Source: Ferruginibacter sp050611725 (GTDB lineage Bacteria > Bacteroidota > Bacteroidia > Chitinophagales > Chitinophagaceae). From it: a DNA stretch of 64,000 nucleotides. The stretch covers positions 2,542,001 to 2,606,000 of the forward strand of contig NZ_JBODJB010000001.1 in assembly GCF_050611725.1 (NCBI RefSeq). The letters run 5' to 3'. The translations under genes and the position numbers were made by a program. Below are positions 25,159-34,491 of the stretch, piece after piece. The notes beneath the pieces were generated by a model that saw only the letters and a program-made list of their open reading frames with translations, searched no databases and was not told the origin of the DNA. The first letter of the stretch is position 1; each line of letters begins with the position of its first letter.

Positions 25159-25837
25159 TGCTTTTATTTTTAAAAGAAATAGTTTTTTGAAAAAGCAATA
25201 CGATATAATGTTGTGAACTTGAAGGTAATTTACTCCACATATACCCGGCTGTTAGTTGCGTTGTTTTACCGGTAGTAAAAATACCGGCAACCGATACCCT
25301 ATTCTGCTGAAATAAAAAATTACCTTTTGCTAACTGACGCATATATTCTTCTCCTATCTGGAGCTTTATTTTTTCTGTCAAATCCTGAACCAATGCTACA
25401 CGGTATCTTAAACGCAATGCATTGTAGGCATCAGCCTTACTGGTAGCTTCAAAAAAACGTTCTTCCGGACGAAAGCGATTCAATAACAACAGGTTTTTGT
25501 TTAGACGAGTTTCCAAAAGTACTTCTTGCCACAATCTATATTCAGATCCAAATTCATGCACATCCTTATCAATTGCCAAACGATTATTAAATAATGCAAC
25601 CCCGGCCGAAGCACTCCATTTATTATTGATGATTCTTTTTACCGCAGTTCTAAACGTATATTGATTAGCAGAAGATGAAATACTAATGGTTCTGTAGCTA
25701 ACATCACTGATCCAATGCCATTTATCATTCACTTTTGCAACCAATTGCAATGCATCCCAGGTAAATAATTGATTGTTCTGCCCTACACTGAATTTTATGG
25801 TAAATAAAAATATTAATAGCAATAATTTCTTCATCAT
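25151..25837 (-). CDS. DUF2490 outer-membrane protein in the sulfur operon
   Basis: 228 aa with a signal peptide (MMKKLLLLIFLFTIKFSVGQ) and a barrel-like strand pattern including RFRPEERFFE and LRLRYRVALVQDL. It is a shorter paralogue of the protein at 17070-17822. It sits between cysI and cysG and overlaps cysG by 8 bp, so it is expressed with the sulfite-reduction genes. That makes a role as an outer-membrane route for a sulfur compound an attractive guess. The second Met is an equally possible start. Confidence 0.75.
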   Translation of the reverse strand: MMKKLLLLIFLFTIKFSVGQNNQLFTWDALQLVAKVNDKWHWISDVSYRTISISSSANQYTFRTAVKRIINNKWSASAGVALFNNRLAIDKDVHEFGSEYRLWQEVLLETRLNKNLLLLNRFRPEERFFEATSKADAYNALRLRYRVALVQDLTEKIKLQIGEEYMRQLAKGNFLFQQNRVSVAGIFTTGKTTQLTAGYMWSKLPSSSQHYIVLLFQKTISFKNKSNG

Positions 25838-25884
25838 ACTAAAAAGTACAAAGTCAAGCTTTAAAACTTGACTTTGTATATCAT

Positions 25885-27552
25885 TTATTTTACTAATTGT
25901 TTTCGAATGGTAAAATCACCGAAGGTTTCACCCTTGTTCCTTTCAGCTTTGTATAATCCAAACAAACTATCCATTTCAGTTAGCAATTCTGTCTCATTCA
26001 AACTTTCTTTATACTTTTTATTCAAACGCAGACCTTCATTATCACCTCCAATGTGTAAATTATATCTGCCCGGGTGTGTACCAATAAAACCAATTTCTGA
26101 TGCTGCAGATCTGCCACAACCATTCGGGCAACCTGTCATACGAACGATCAGTTCTTGATCAGCAATCCCATGCTTTTCTAATAATGGCTCCATTTTAGAG
26201 ATCATTTCAGGCATATAGCGTTGAGCTTCCGCCAATGCTAAAGGACAAGTAGGTAAAGCCACACAAGCAATTGCATTTTTGCGAACCAAAGACGCACTCT
26301 CTGTATGTTCAATTATCTTGAATTTGCGAAGCACTTCTTCAATCGCTGCTTTATCTTTATCTGCCACATCACTGATAATAATATTTTGTGTAGCAGTAAA
26401 CATAAAATTAGATTTGTTCAATTTTGCTACTTCAAGCAAAGCTGTTTTCAAAGCAACTTTTTCATCATCCAATACTCTTCCATTTTCTACAAAAACGGTA
26501 TAATACCATAAACCTTTATTACTTTTTGTCCATCCGTAAATATCCTTTCTTTCGGTAAATTCAAATGGTTTTGCCGGTGCTAATTTGAAACCAATACGTG
26601 CCTCAACTTCTTCTTTGAACTTATCAACCCCTAATTTATCTACCGTATATTTTAAACGAGCCAGTTTACGATCCGTACGATTCCCAAAATCTCTTTGTAC
26701 AGTAAGAATTTCATAGATCGTTCTTAATGTCTTTTCTTCTGTATCAGTAAAACCAATAACTGTTGCCAATCTTGCATACGTTTCTGCATTACCGTGAGTT
26801 GCAGATAAACCACCACCAATAGCAATGTTAAAACCTATCAGCTTATCATTCTCTACAATTGCTACCAAGCCGATATCATTAATAAACACATCCGAATCAT
26901 TGTTTGGCGGAATTGCAATACCTATTTTAAATTTTCTTGGGAGGTAATGTTTTTGATATAAAGGATCTTCTTCTTCCTTTTTATCTACGATCATTTCATT
27001 GTCAACCCAAATTTGATAATACGCTTTTGTTTTAGGCATCAATAAGTTACTGATCTTATCTGCATACGCAAACACTTCTTCATGCACAGTAGATAAAGCC
27101 GGATTAGATGCGCAGGTAACATTGCGATTAACATCACCGCAAGTTGCAATAGAATCGAGATGAGCTGTATTAAATGCCTGAATGGTTGGCTTTATTTTTG
27201 ATTTATATAATCCATGCAACTGAATTGTTTCACGAGTAGTAATTTTAATTACACCAGTAGAATTTTCATTCGCAATATTATTACATGCTATCCATTTTTC
27301 AGAACTGATCAAACCTCCCGGTAAACGTAAACGGATCATGAATGAGTACAAACGATCTAATTTCTTTGCAGCTCTCTCCTCTCTTCTATCCCTATCATCC
27401 TGCTCGTACATGCCATGAAATTTGATCAAGGCTTTATCATCTTCACGGATCGCTCCTGTAATTTCATCCAGCAAACTTTCTTTGATGGTACCACGAAGTC
27501 CATCACTTGCTACTTTAATTCCTTCTATCGCCGTTAATTTTTTCTCTGCCAT
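25885..27552 (-). CDS. cysI: Assimilatory sulfite reductase, hemoprotein subunit
   Basis: 555 aa. Reduces sulfite to sulfide at a coupled siroheme-[4Fe-4S] centre. The cluster cysteines lie in CVALPTC (with PLALAEAQRYMPEM) and GCPNGC (with GRSAASEIGFIG). Siroheme-contacting arginines are in LYSFMIRLRLPGG and TTRETIQLHG, and the CGDVNRNV motif is present. It follows cysJ by 38 bp; the gap is a heptad word array. NADPH-type pairing with CysJ is expected from the gene order. Confidence 0.94.
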   Translation of the reverse strand: MAEKKLTAIEGIKVASDGLRGTIKESLLDEITGAIREDDKALIKFHGMYEQDDRDRREERAAKKLDRLYSFMIRLRLPGGLISSEKWIACNNIANENSTGVIKITTRETIQLHGLYKSKIKPTIQAFNTAHLDSIATCGDVNRNVTCASNPALSTVHEEVFAYADKISNLLMPKTKAYYQIWVDNEMIVDKKEEEDPLYQKHYLPRKFKIGIAIPPNNDSDVFINDIGLVAIVENDKLIGFNIAIGGGLSATHGNAETYARLATVIGFTDTEEKTLRTIYEILTVQRDFGNRTDRKLARLKYTVDKLGVDKFKEEVEARIGFKLAPAKPFEFTERKDIYGWTKSNKGLWYYTVFVENGRVLDDEKVALKTALLEVAKLNKSNFMFTATQNIIISDVADKDKAAIEEVLRKFKIIEHTESASLVRKNAIACVALPTCPLALAEAQRYMPEMISKMEPLLEKHGIADQELIVRMTGCPNGCGRSAASEIGFIGTHPGRYNLHIGGDNEGLRLNKKYKESLNETELLTEMDSLFGLYKAERNKGETFGDFTIRKQLVK

Positions 27553-27587
27553 TTCAATTCAAAATTTAAAATTCAAAATTTAAAACA
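27553..27587. repeat. Heptad word array between cysJ and cysI
   Basis: The whole gap is built from 7-bp steps: CAAAATT, TAAAATT, CAAAATT, TAAAACA. The words are alternately one base different and partly self-complementary, so the array can pair with itself. Confidence 0.75.
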
Positions 27588-27590
27588 AGT

Positions 27591-29300
27591 CTAATAAACA
27601 TCCTTCTCATACCTACCCTCTTCCTTCATCTGCTCTAGATATGCTTTCGCTTCTTCAATTGTTTTTTTACCGTATTGTTCTATAATGTGCAACAATGCAT
27701 TTTCAACATCAACACTCATCGGATCTTTTTTACCACAGATATAGAAAGACGCTCCACCTATGATCCACTCGTATAGCGACTCCCCATGCTCTAACATTCT
27801 ATGCTGTACATAGATCTTTTCTTTTTGATCTCTTGAGAATGCAACATTTATTTTAGTCAGTACACCTGTTTCATTCCAGTTCTGCATTTCCGTTTGATAC
27901 AAAAAATCGGAAGCAAAATGTTGTTCACCGAAGAACAACCAGTTTCTTCCTGTTGCGCCGGTTGCATCTCTTTCAGCTAGGAAAGAACGGAACGCCGCAA
28001 TACCTGTACCAGGCCCAACCATAATGATATCTTTATTATCAGCCGGTAAACGGAAACGTTTGTTTGGTTGAACAAAGAAATTTTGTTTTCCGTTTACTTT
28101 TAGTTTGCTCAAATAATCAGAGCATAAACCAAAACGTTTCTGGCCGTCCTTTTCATACACATCTTTCGCAACGATAATGTGTACTTCACCTTCGTGTGCT
28201 TTTGGTGAAGAAGCAATGGTGTACAATCTTGGAGAGATCGCATTCAAACCTACCAATATCTCTTCAAATTGAGATGGCACTTTTACCGGGTAATTTCTTA
28301 CAAGATCTAACAGATCATATCTGCCGGCTGGAATATCATGCCCCGTTGCATCCGCATATTGCTTGACCAATCTTTCTGTAAGATGAATTATATTTATTTT
28401 ACGTTTTAATAATTCGTAAATGGTGAATTTCTCTTTCTTAAATTCCAGCGATTTATTACCATCGACATTTGTCTTAGCAATAATATCGGTAACAATTTGT
28501 GAGTCATTTTCAGGAACTATGCCAATAGAATCACCACAGGTATATTCTATACCTTCAGCTTCAATTTCTATATGATAGGTTTCCTTATTAGAGCCTCTAT
28601 CATTCAGATCTATATTTTTTGTAACTATTCCTGTGTAGGCAGCCTTACCTACTTTTTTAGCTGCAGGTGTTGCATGGCCGTTAGCGGATGCAGCCGGTGC
28701 TGCTGCAGGCTTTTCATTTAATGCTGCTAATACTTTATCAAACCAACCATTAGCATCAGCTTCATATTCTACATCGCATTTTTGAATAGGAACAATTCTT
28801 TTGCCTCCTAATTTTTCAAATTTCTGATCGATGTTTTCACCCACGTTACAAAACAATGGATACGATGTATCTCCTAAAGCCAATACACTGTATTTCATTT
28901 TAGCAACAGAAAAATTTCCTGCTTCAATATGATCATAAAATTTCTTTGCAGCATCAGGTGCTTCTCCATCGCCATGGGTGCTCATCAACACAAAAAAATA
29001 TTCTTCTTTGGGAAGATCCGTTAATTTGTATTGATCTGCGCCAAACACTTTTGCGTTGATGCCATTCTTTTTTGCTTTGGCAGCGAATTGAGTAGCCAAC
29101 GCCTTTGAGTTACCTGTTTCTGTACCGTAAACGATCGTGATCCTATTTACTGACGGAGTACCCGCTGCAACGGCAACACCATTGGTTTGTGTATGAGTAG
29201 ACACTACCCCATTCAAATAACCATTCAACCACAACAATTCTTCCTTGCTTGCTGTGCTGATCAAATCTTGTACAATCTTTAATTTTGCTTCAGGTAACAT
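27591..29300 (-). CDS. cysJ: Assimilatory sulfite reductase flavoprotein subunit (diflavin reductase)
   Basis: 569 aa. A flavodoxin domain (residues about 50-195) has TIVYGTETGNSKALATQFA and STHGDGEAPDAA for FMN. A proline/alanine linker leads to the FAD-binding domain with SPRLYTIASSP, and the NADPH domain has MVGPGTGIAAFRSFL, ending in ...GRYEKDVY. It passes electrons from NADPH to CysI. It starts 26 bp after cobA in the sulfur operon. Confidence 0.93.
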   Translation of the reverse strand: MLPEAKLKIVQDLISTASKEELLWLNGYLNGVVSTHTQTNGVAVAAGTPSVNRITIVYGTETGNSKALATQFAAKAKKNGINAKVFGADQYKLTDLPKEEYFFVLMSTHGDGEAPDAAKKFYDHIEAGNFSVAKMKYSVLALGDTSYPLFCNVGENIDQKFEKLGGKRIVPIQKCDVEYEADANGWFDKVLAALNEKPAAAPAASANGHATPAAKKVGKAAYTGIVTKNIDLNDRGSNKETYHIEIEAEGIEYTCGDSIGIVPENDSQIVTDIIAKTNVDGNKSLEFKKEKFTIYELLKRKINIIHLTERLVKQYADATGHDIPAGRYDLLDLVRNYPVKVPSQFEEILVGLNAISPRLYTIASSPKAHEGEVHIIVAKDVYEKDGQKRFGLCSDYLSKLKVNGKQNFFVQPNKRFRLPADNKDIIMVGPGTGIAAFRSFLAERDATGATGRNWLFFGEQHFASDFLYQTEMQNWNETGVLTKINVAFSRDQKEKIYVQHRMLEHGESLYEWIIGGASFYICGKKDPMSVDVENALLHIIEQYGKKTIEEAKAYLEQMKEEGRYEKDVY

Positions 29301-29326
29301 TATCCTTTTTTTGTTATAATTTATTT

Positions 29327-30163
29327 TTAAGAAACTTTCTTTATCTCTTCGGCTGCGCTACTGTCTATCTTTCCTACCGGTTTAAAATAATACTCTTTAC
29401 TATTGCTATTTTCTATCCATGAAAATTGTTGATGCAGTTCTACAACTTTACCAATAATGATCAATGATGGAGAAATAAAAGTCTGACCTTTCATTTTTTC
29501 TGCATAATCATACAAATTGATCACATGAACAGTTTGAAATGGTGTTGTTGCTTGTTCTACAACTGCTAACAACTTATCTTTTGCGATTCCATTTGCTGTT
29601 AAATTGGTAACAACATCATTCAATGTTTCACTGCTCATATAAAACACCAATGTATCCGTCGTCTTTGCCAATTCACCCCAGTACTCATTGGTAACAATAT
29701 CAGATTTATATAAGGTCAAGAATCTTACTGCTGTTGAATGCCCTCTTGCCGTTAAGGGAATACCAGCATAAGCTGCAGCGCCTAAAGCGGCCGTAATACC
29801 CGGAACAACTTCGTACGGAATCTTATTTTTAACACACACTTCCAGTTCATCCAAAACATTGGAAAAAATAGAAACATCTCCTCCTTTCAAACGCACGACC
29901 AATTTTCCCTGAGCAGCATATTCAGCGATGTACGCATTAATACTTTCCTGGGGTGTAGAGTAACCTCTTCTGCATTGCTTACCAACATATATCACTTCGG
30001 CATCTTTTCTTACATGCTGATTTACAATTTCCGAACTAACCAATCTGTCAGTCAACACAACATCAGCCTGCTGCAAAAAGCGTACAGCCTTTAACGTTAT
30101 AAGCTCGGGGTCACCCGGTCCTGCGCCTATTAGTATAACTTTTCCTGTTGTGTTGGTTATCAT
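29327..30163 (-). CDS. cobA: Uroporphyrinogen-III C-methyltransferase
   Basis: 278 aa. SAM-dependent methylase that makes precorrin-2 from uroporphyrinogen III. Motifs are KVILIGAGPGDPELITLKAVRFLQQADVVLTDRLVS, VRLKGGDVSIFSNVLDEL and VVPGITAALGAAAYAGIPLTARG. With the CysG-N gene downstream it supplies siroheme to CysI. Its substrate comes from the adjacent heme cluster (hemA-E). No other corrin-pathway genes are in the window, so siroheme is the likely end product here. Confidence 0.94.
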   Translation of the reverse strand: MITNTTGKVILIGAGPGDPELITLKAVRFLQQADVVLTDRLVSSEIVNQHVRKDAEVIYVGKQCRRGYSTPQESINAYIAEYAAQGKLVVRLKGGDVSIFSNVLDELEVCVKNKIPYEVVPGITAALGAAAYAGIPLTARGHSTAVRFLTLYKSDIVTNEYWGELAKTTDTLVFYMSSETLNDVVTNLTANGIAKDKLLAVVEQATTPFQTVHVINLYDYAEKMKGQTFISPSLIIIGKVVELHQQFSWIENSNSKEYYFKPVGKIDSSAAEEIKKVS

Positions 30164-30185
30164 TATTTGTTAATGCTTTCGTCAG

Positions 30186-30267
30186 TGAAAAGTGAAAAAT
30201 GAAAAGTGAAAAATCTAAAGAGATTTCAAACTAATAGCATTTTTAATTTTTCATTTTTAGTTTTTAA
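30186..30267. repeat. Heptad word array, inverted arms (TGAAAAG type), cobA-cysK gap
   Basis: The left arm is in exact 7-bp steps from 30186 (TGAAAAG, TGAAAAA, TGAAAAG and so on). The right arm from 30240 uses the complementary words (TTTTTAA, TTTTTCA, TTTTTAG). The 16-mer AATGAAAAGTGAAAAA (30198-30213) also flanks the four-helix-bundle gene at 43184 and occurs, inverted, at 52707. Confidence 0.8.
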
Positions 30268-31179
30268 TTAAAAAAGTCCCTCAATTGAAAGGTATCTTTC
30301 CCCAGTATCATAGTTAAATGTCAATACTTTTGAACCCTTAGGCAATTCAGTTAATTTCTTAGCAACTGCTGCCAATGAAGCACCGGTAGATACCCCTACA
30401 AGAATACCTTCTTCTTTCGCAATTCTTTGTGCGTAAGCATATGCTTCGTCTTTGCTTACTTGTATGATACCATCTAATATTCCTGTGTTTAAAATTGAAG
30501 GAACAAATCCTGCACCAATACCTTGTATTGGGTGCGGAGATGGAGCTCCACCACTTAATACAGGAGACAATTCCGGCTCTACTGCAAATACTTTTAGTTT
30601 TGGAAATTTAGCTTTCAAAATTTCTGCAACACCAGTAATATGTCCGCCGGTACCAACACCTGTGATGATAGCATCTAGGCCATCAGGAAAATCAGCTGCA
30701 ATTTCTAACGCTGTTGTTTTTCTATGCACTTCACTGTTTGCAGGATTATCAAATTGCTGCGGCATCCAACCTCCGGGTGTAGACGCAACCAATTCGCTTG
30801 CTTTTTCAATCGCACCTTTCATACCTTTTTCTCTCGGCGTCAAAACAAATTCAGCTCCATATAAAGCCATCAATCTTCTACGTTCGATACTCATACTCTC
30901 CGGCATTACTAAAATTATTTTATACCCTTTTACAGCAGCAACCAATGCCAACCCAATTCCTGTATTACCGGATGTTGGTTCAATGATAACGCTATCTTTA
31001 TTTAAGATACCTTTTGCTTCAGCATCTTCGATCATTGCCAATGCAATACGATCTTTGATACTTGCTCCGGGATTATTTCTTTCTAATTTGATCCACACTT
31101 CGTGACTATCCCCAAATAAATTGTTGATGCGTACATGTGGCGTGTTACCAATTGTTGCTAAAATGTTATTTGCTTTCAT
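30268..31179 (-). CDS. cysK: Cysteine synthase A (O-acetylserine sulfhydrylase)
   Basis: 303 aa, PLP beta-family. Makes cysteine from O-acetylserine and sulfide. The PLP lysine lies in NPGASIKDRIAL, the substrate loop is TSGNTGIGLALVAA, and the phosphate loop is GVGTGGHITGVAE. It follows cysE by 36 bp, the natural partner order. The C-terminal SIEGLF follows the family pattern. Confidence 0.95.
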   Translation of the reverse strand: MKANNILATIGNTPHVRINNLFGDSHEVWIKLERNNPGASIKDRIALAMIEDAEAKGILNKDSVIIEPTSGNTGIGLALVAAVKGYKIILVMPESMSIERRRLMALYGAEFVLTPREKGMKGAIEKASELVASTPGGWMPQQFDNPANSEVHRKTTALEIAADFPDGLDAIITGVGTGGHITGVAEILKAKFPKLKVFAVEPELSPVLSGGAPSPHPIQGIGAGFVPSILNTGILDGIIQVSKDEAYAYAQRIAKEEGILVGVSTGASLAAVAKKLTELPKGSKVLTFNYDTGERYLSIEGLF

Positions 31180-31215
31180 TCTAAAAGTTTTATGTTTAAG
31201 TTGTGAATTCTGATT

Positions 31216-32052
31216 TTATATAACAAAATTTGATGGGTCTGGCATTGGGTTTTTATCTCTAACAGTCACTTCACTTTTTTGATAAACAACCGAATTAGAT
31301 GGAACACTATTTGTCAACCACACATTACCACCGATCACACTATCGTGCCCCACAACTGTTGCACCACCTAAAATTGTTGCTCCACTATATATAATTACAT
31401 TGTCCTCAATTGTTGGATGACGTTTTGTTCTGGCTAGTTCTTTCGCTACATTCAATGCACCTAAAGTAACCCCTTGATATATTTTTACATTGTTACCAAT
31501 GATCGTTGTGCCACCAATTACAATTCCTGTTCCATGATCAATAAAGAAAGACTCCCCTATTATCGCTGCAGGATGAATATCAATACCTGTAATACTATGA
31601 GCATATTCTCCCAATAAACGTGGTAATGTCTTGATGCCTTGCTTATGTAACTGATGAGCTATACGATAAATTGCAATGGCATAAATACCAGGATACGCCG
31701 CCATCACTTCTTCAATACTTTCAGCAGCAGGATCAAAATTCACTACCGCATCTGCATCTTTTTTTACATTGTGATAAATATCATTCAATGAATCAAAAAA
31801 TGTTTCTACTTCTGTTGTAACTGTGCTTTTATTACCAATGAAAAATTCAAGTAAACTCGTTAACTGATCCTGCAACACCTGATATTTCACCGTCAATACC
31901 TGCTCGACATCTCCGGGAATTTGATTCCCACAGCCAAACAAAAATTGAAACAGATCATCCGCAAAAGCATGCGACTGTTTTTTGTCGGGTATTTTATTAC
32001 CACAAATTTTACTTTGTGCTACAATTGCCGCTATGAGTTTTTGATCTGCCAT
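31216..32052 (-). CDS. cysE: Serine O-acetyltransferase
   Basis: 278 aa. Acetylates serine with acetyl-CoA to O-acetylserine for CysK. An alpha-helical N-terminal half leads to the left-handed hexapeptide-repeat beta helix. That helix has the active-site stretch HSITGIDIHPAAIIGESFFIDHGTGIVIGGTTIIGNNVKIYQGVTLGAL. The protein has the long EpsC-type C-terminus and ends in NFVI. A terminal isoleucine is the usual CysK-docking residue. Confidence 0.93.
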   Translation of the reverse strand: MADQKLIAAIVAQSKICGNKIPDKKQSHAFADDLFQFLFGCGNQIPGDVEQVLTVKYQVLQDQLTSLLEFFIGNKSTVTTEVETFFDSLNDIYHNVKKDADAVVNFDPAAESIEEVMAAYPGIYAIAIYRIAHQLHKQGIKTLPRLLGEYAHSITGIDIHPAAIIGESFFIDHGTGIVIGGTTIIGNNVKIYQGVTLGALNVAKELARTKRHPTIEDNVIIYSGATILGGATVVGHDSVIGGNVWLTNSVPSNSVVYQKSEVTVRDKNPMPDPSNFVI

Positions 32053-32055
32053 TTT

Positions 32056-32135
32056 CTTAAAGTTATAAGTCGTAAGTTTTAAGTTATAAGTAAAATAGAG
32101 CCCTTCGACTTAATACTTATTAGTTAGAACTTAAA
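32056..32135. repeat. Heptad word array, inverted arms (AGTTATA type), cysN-cysE gap
   Basis: The left arm from 32061 has AGTTATA, AGTCGTA, AGTTTTA in exact 7-bp phase. The right arm from 32108 has ACTTAAT, ACTTATT, AGTTAGA, an imperfect complement of the left. Confidence 0.75.
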
Positions 32136-32140
32136 AATCG

Positions 32141-33382
32141 TTATTGTATCATACAAGCCCCAACAGTTACATGACTTGTTTCATCTATTAAAATTGCTCC
32201 GCCATTTACCCTTAACTTTTTATACGAATCAAAAGGTATTGGTGATGCTGTTTTTATTTTCACTTTGATTATATCATTCAGTTGTGCTTGCTCAGGGGCC
32301 GGTTCTTGCAACAAAGAATTTACATCCAACTTATATTCTATCTCCTTTACAATTGCTCTTACTGTACGACTGTTGATCTGTAAAGTATATTTGTTGCCAG
32401 GCACCAATGGCTTATTGCCCATCCAACACAACAACGCATCCACTTCATTTTCTACAGACGGCTGGTTCTCTTTTTTAACGATAACATCTCCACGGCTTAC
32501 ATCCACATCATCTTTTAAATGCAATACAACACTTTGGGGAGCAAAAGCTTCTTCAACCTCTTTGCCACCAATTTCTATTGCGCTGATCGTGCTTGCTAAA
32601 CCTGATGGTTGCACAATAACTGAATCTCCTTTTTTATAAACGCCGCTGATTACTCTACCTGCATAACCCCTGTAATCATGCAATTCTTCTGTTTGCGGAC
32701 GAATTACGTATTGTACAGGAAATCTTGCATCGGTATAATTGATATCATTTTCTATTTCTACACTTTCTAAAATATCTAACAAACAAGCACCTTCATACCA
32801 GTTTATCTTATCCGATTTTTCTACGATATTATCTCCGTTCAGGGCACTGATAGGAATGTATTTTATATCTTTCAAGCCCAACGTTTCTGCTACTTTTGAA
32901 TATTCTATTACGATGTTATTAAACACATCTTGCGAATATTCAACCAAGTCCATTTTATTGATTGCCACAACAACATGTGGAATATTCAACAACGAAGCTA
33001 TGATAGAATGACGGCGGGTTTGCTCTATCACACCATGTCTTGCATCTACCAAAATAATTGCCAGATCTGAATTAGACGCTCCTGTTACCATGTTACGGGT
33101 ATATTGAATATGCCCCGGCGCATCTGCAATAATGAACTTACGCTTTGGTGTGCTGAAATATTTATATGCCACATCAATCGTGATACCTTGCTCTCTTTCG
33201 GCACGTAACCCATCTGTCAATAAAGCAAGATCGATCTCTCCCTCTTCCTTATTCTTACTTTGTTTTTCGATCGCTTCCAAATGATCGATCATGATCGATT
33301 TACTATCGTACAATAAACGACCGATCAATGTACTTTTTCCGTCATCAACACTTCCTGCAGTAATAAATCTTAAAATATCCAT
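32141..33382 (-). CDS. cysN: Sulfate adenylyltransferase subunit 1 (GTPase)
   Basis: 413 aa EF-Tu-like GTPase that drives APS formation by CysD. The P-loop is GSVDDGKST at residues 10-18, then DAPGHIQYTRNM and NKMDLV. Two beta-barrel domains follow. There is no C-terminal APS kinase (CysC) domain and no cysC gene nearby, which agrees with an APS-type CysH. Confidence 0.94.
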   Translation of the reverse strand: MDILRFITAGSVDDGKSTLIGRLLYDSKSIMIDHLEAIEKQSKNKEEGEIDLALLTDGLRAEREQGITIDVAYKYFSTPKRKFIIADAPGHIQYTRNMVTGASNSDLAIILVDARHGVIEQTRRHSIIASLLNIPHVVVAINKMDLVEYSQDVFNNIVIEYSKVAETLGLKDIKYIPISALNGDNIVEKSDKINWYEGACLLDILESVEIENDINYTDARFPVQYVIRPQTEELHDYRGYAGRVISGVYKKGDSVIVQPSGLASTISAIEIGGKEVEEAFAPQSVVLHLKDDVDVSRGDVIVKKENQPSVENEVDALLCWMGNKPLVPGNKYTLQINSRTVRAIVKEIEYKLDVNSLLQEPAPEQAQLNDIIKVKIKTASPIPFDSYKKLRVNGGAILIDETSHVTVGACMIQ

Positions 33383-33415
33383 TTCTAATTAATTTGTTAA
33401 TTTGATTATATTCAA

Positions 33416-33505
33416 ATGTGCTCATGTGCTGATATGCTAATTTTTTAGTGACAAACAGCCTTATTCCATCGACCATCAGCACATTAGCTTATCAGCACAT
33501 CAATT
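33416..33505. repeat. Octad word array, inverted arms, cysD-cysN gap
   Basis: Here the step is 8 bp: ATGTGCTC, ATGTGCTG, ATATGCTA on the left (33416-33439) and CATCAGCA, CATTAGCT, TATCAGCA on the right (33474-33497). The arms pair (ATGTGCTGATA with TATCAGCACAT). Same design as the heptad arrays with one base more per word. Confidence 0.75.
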
Positions 33506-34412
33506 AAAAGTATCCACCCTTCTTTCTATCTTCCATAGCCGCTTCACTCACTCTGTCGTCAATCCTTGTTTCACCACGTTCGCTGGTTTTTGTTGCAATG
33601 ATCTCTGTGATGATATCATCAATAGTTGATGCATCAGATTCTACCGCCGCTGTACAAGTCATATCACCTACAGTTCTATATCTTACTTTTTTAATAGAGA
33701 TCACGTCATCCGGATCTTTCTGCATAAACTCAGATGTTGCAACCAATTGACCTTGCCATTCCAACACTTCTCTGTTGTGTGCAAAGTAGATAGATGGTAA
33801 TGCAATATTTTCTCTACGGATATAATTCCAGATATCCAGTTCTGTCCAGTTACTGATCGGAAACACACGAACATTCTCTCCTTTATCGATTTTACCATTA
33901 TAGGTGTTCCATAATTCCGGTCTTTGTAATTTAGGATCCCACTGACCAAATTCGTTTCTTACAGAAAACACTCTTTCTTTCGCTCTGGCTTTTTCTTCAT
34001 CACGCCTTGCTCCACCAATACAAGCATCAAACTTAAATTCTTCGATCGTATCTAATAAAGTATAAGTCTGTAAAGCATTACGACTTGCAAACTTTCCCTT
34101 TTGCTCTGTCAGATTTTTTTCTCTGATCGTATCGCCTACATTTCTAACGATTAATTTTTCACCTAATTCAGCAGCCAGATTATCTCTGAAATCCAATGCT
34201 TCCTGAAAGTTGTGACCGGTATCAATATGCACCAACGGAAAAGGAAATTTTCCCGGACGAAAAGCTTTCAATGCAAGGTGTACCAACACGATTGAATCTT
34301 TACCGCCTGAAAACAACAATGCAGGACGTTCAAACTGCCCTGCTACTTCTCTGAAAATGTGGATCGATTCTGACTCCAACTGATCCAAATAGTCTAAACT
34401 GTATTTACTCAT
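33504..34412 (-). CDS. cysD: Sulfate adenylyltransferase subunit 2
   Basis: 302 aa N-type ATP pyrophosphatase that makes APS from sulfate and ATP. The PP-loop SGGKDS is at residues 35-40. The VHIDTGHNFQEALDFRD, CIGGARRDEEKARAKERVFSVR and RYRTVGDMTCTAAVESDA blocks are typical. It precedes cysN by 121 bp; the gap is an octad word array. Confidence 0.95.
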   Translation of the reverse strand: MSKYSLDYLDQLESESIHIFREVAGQFERPALLFSGGKDSIVLVHLALKAFRPGKFPFPLVHIDTGHNFQEALDFRDNLAAELGEKLIVRNVGDTIREKNLTEQKGKFASRNALQTYTLLDTIEEFKFDACIGGARRDEEKARAKERVFSVRNEFGQWDPKLQRPELWNTYNGKIDKGENVRVFPISNWTELDIWNYIRRENIALPSIYFAHNREVLEWQGQLVATSEFMQKDPDDVISIKKVRYRTVGDMTCTAAVESDASTIDDIITEIIATKTSERGETRIDDRVSEAAMEDRKKGGYF

Positions 34413-34491
34413 TACTTATTGTTTATGTTCATGGTCGATGGTGAAAAGTCATAGAAACACATATGTACCACCAACAATGAACTATTTTTTA
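34413..34491. repeat. Imperfect inverted repeat in the cysH-cysD gap
   Basis: GTTCATGGTCGATGGT and the later ACCACCAACAATGAAC pair at 13 of 16 positions across the 79-bp gap. Word periodicity is weaker here than in the other gaps of the cluster. Confidence 0.45.

Noticed and set aside
29327..30163. A corrin (B12) synthesis role for cobA
   Set aside because: No other cobalamin-pathway genes are in the window; cysG and cysI in the same operon point to siroheme.
30452..31105. 217-codon open frame on the plus strand
   Set aside because: It lies wholly antisense to cysK, whose protein motifs are complete; the translation has no family pattern. It is a shadow of the real gene.
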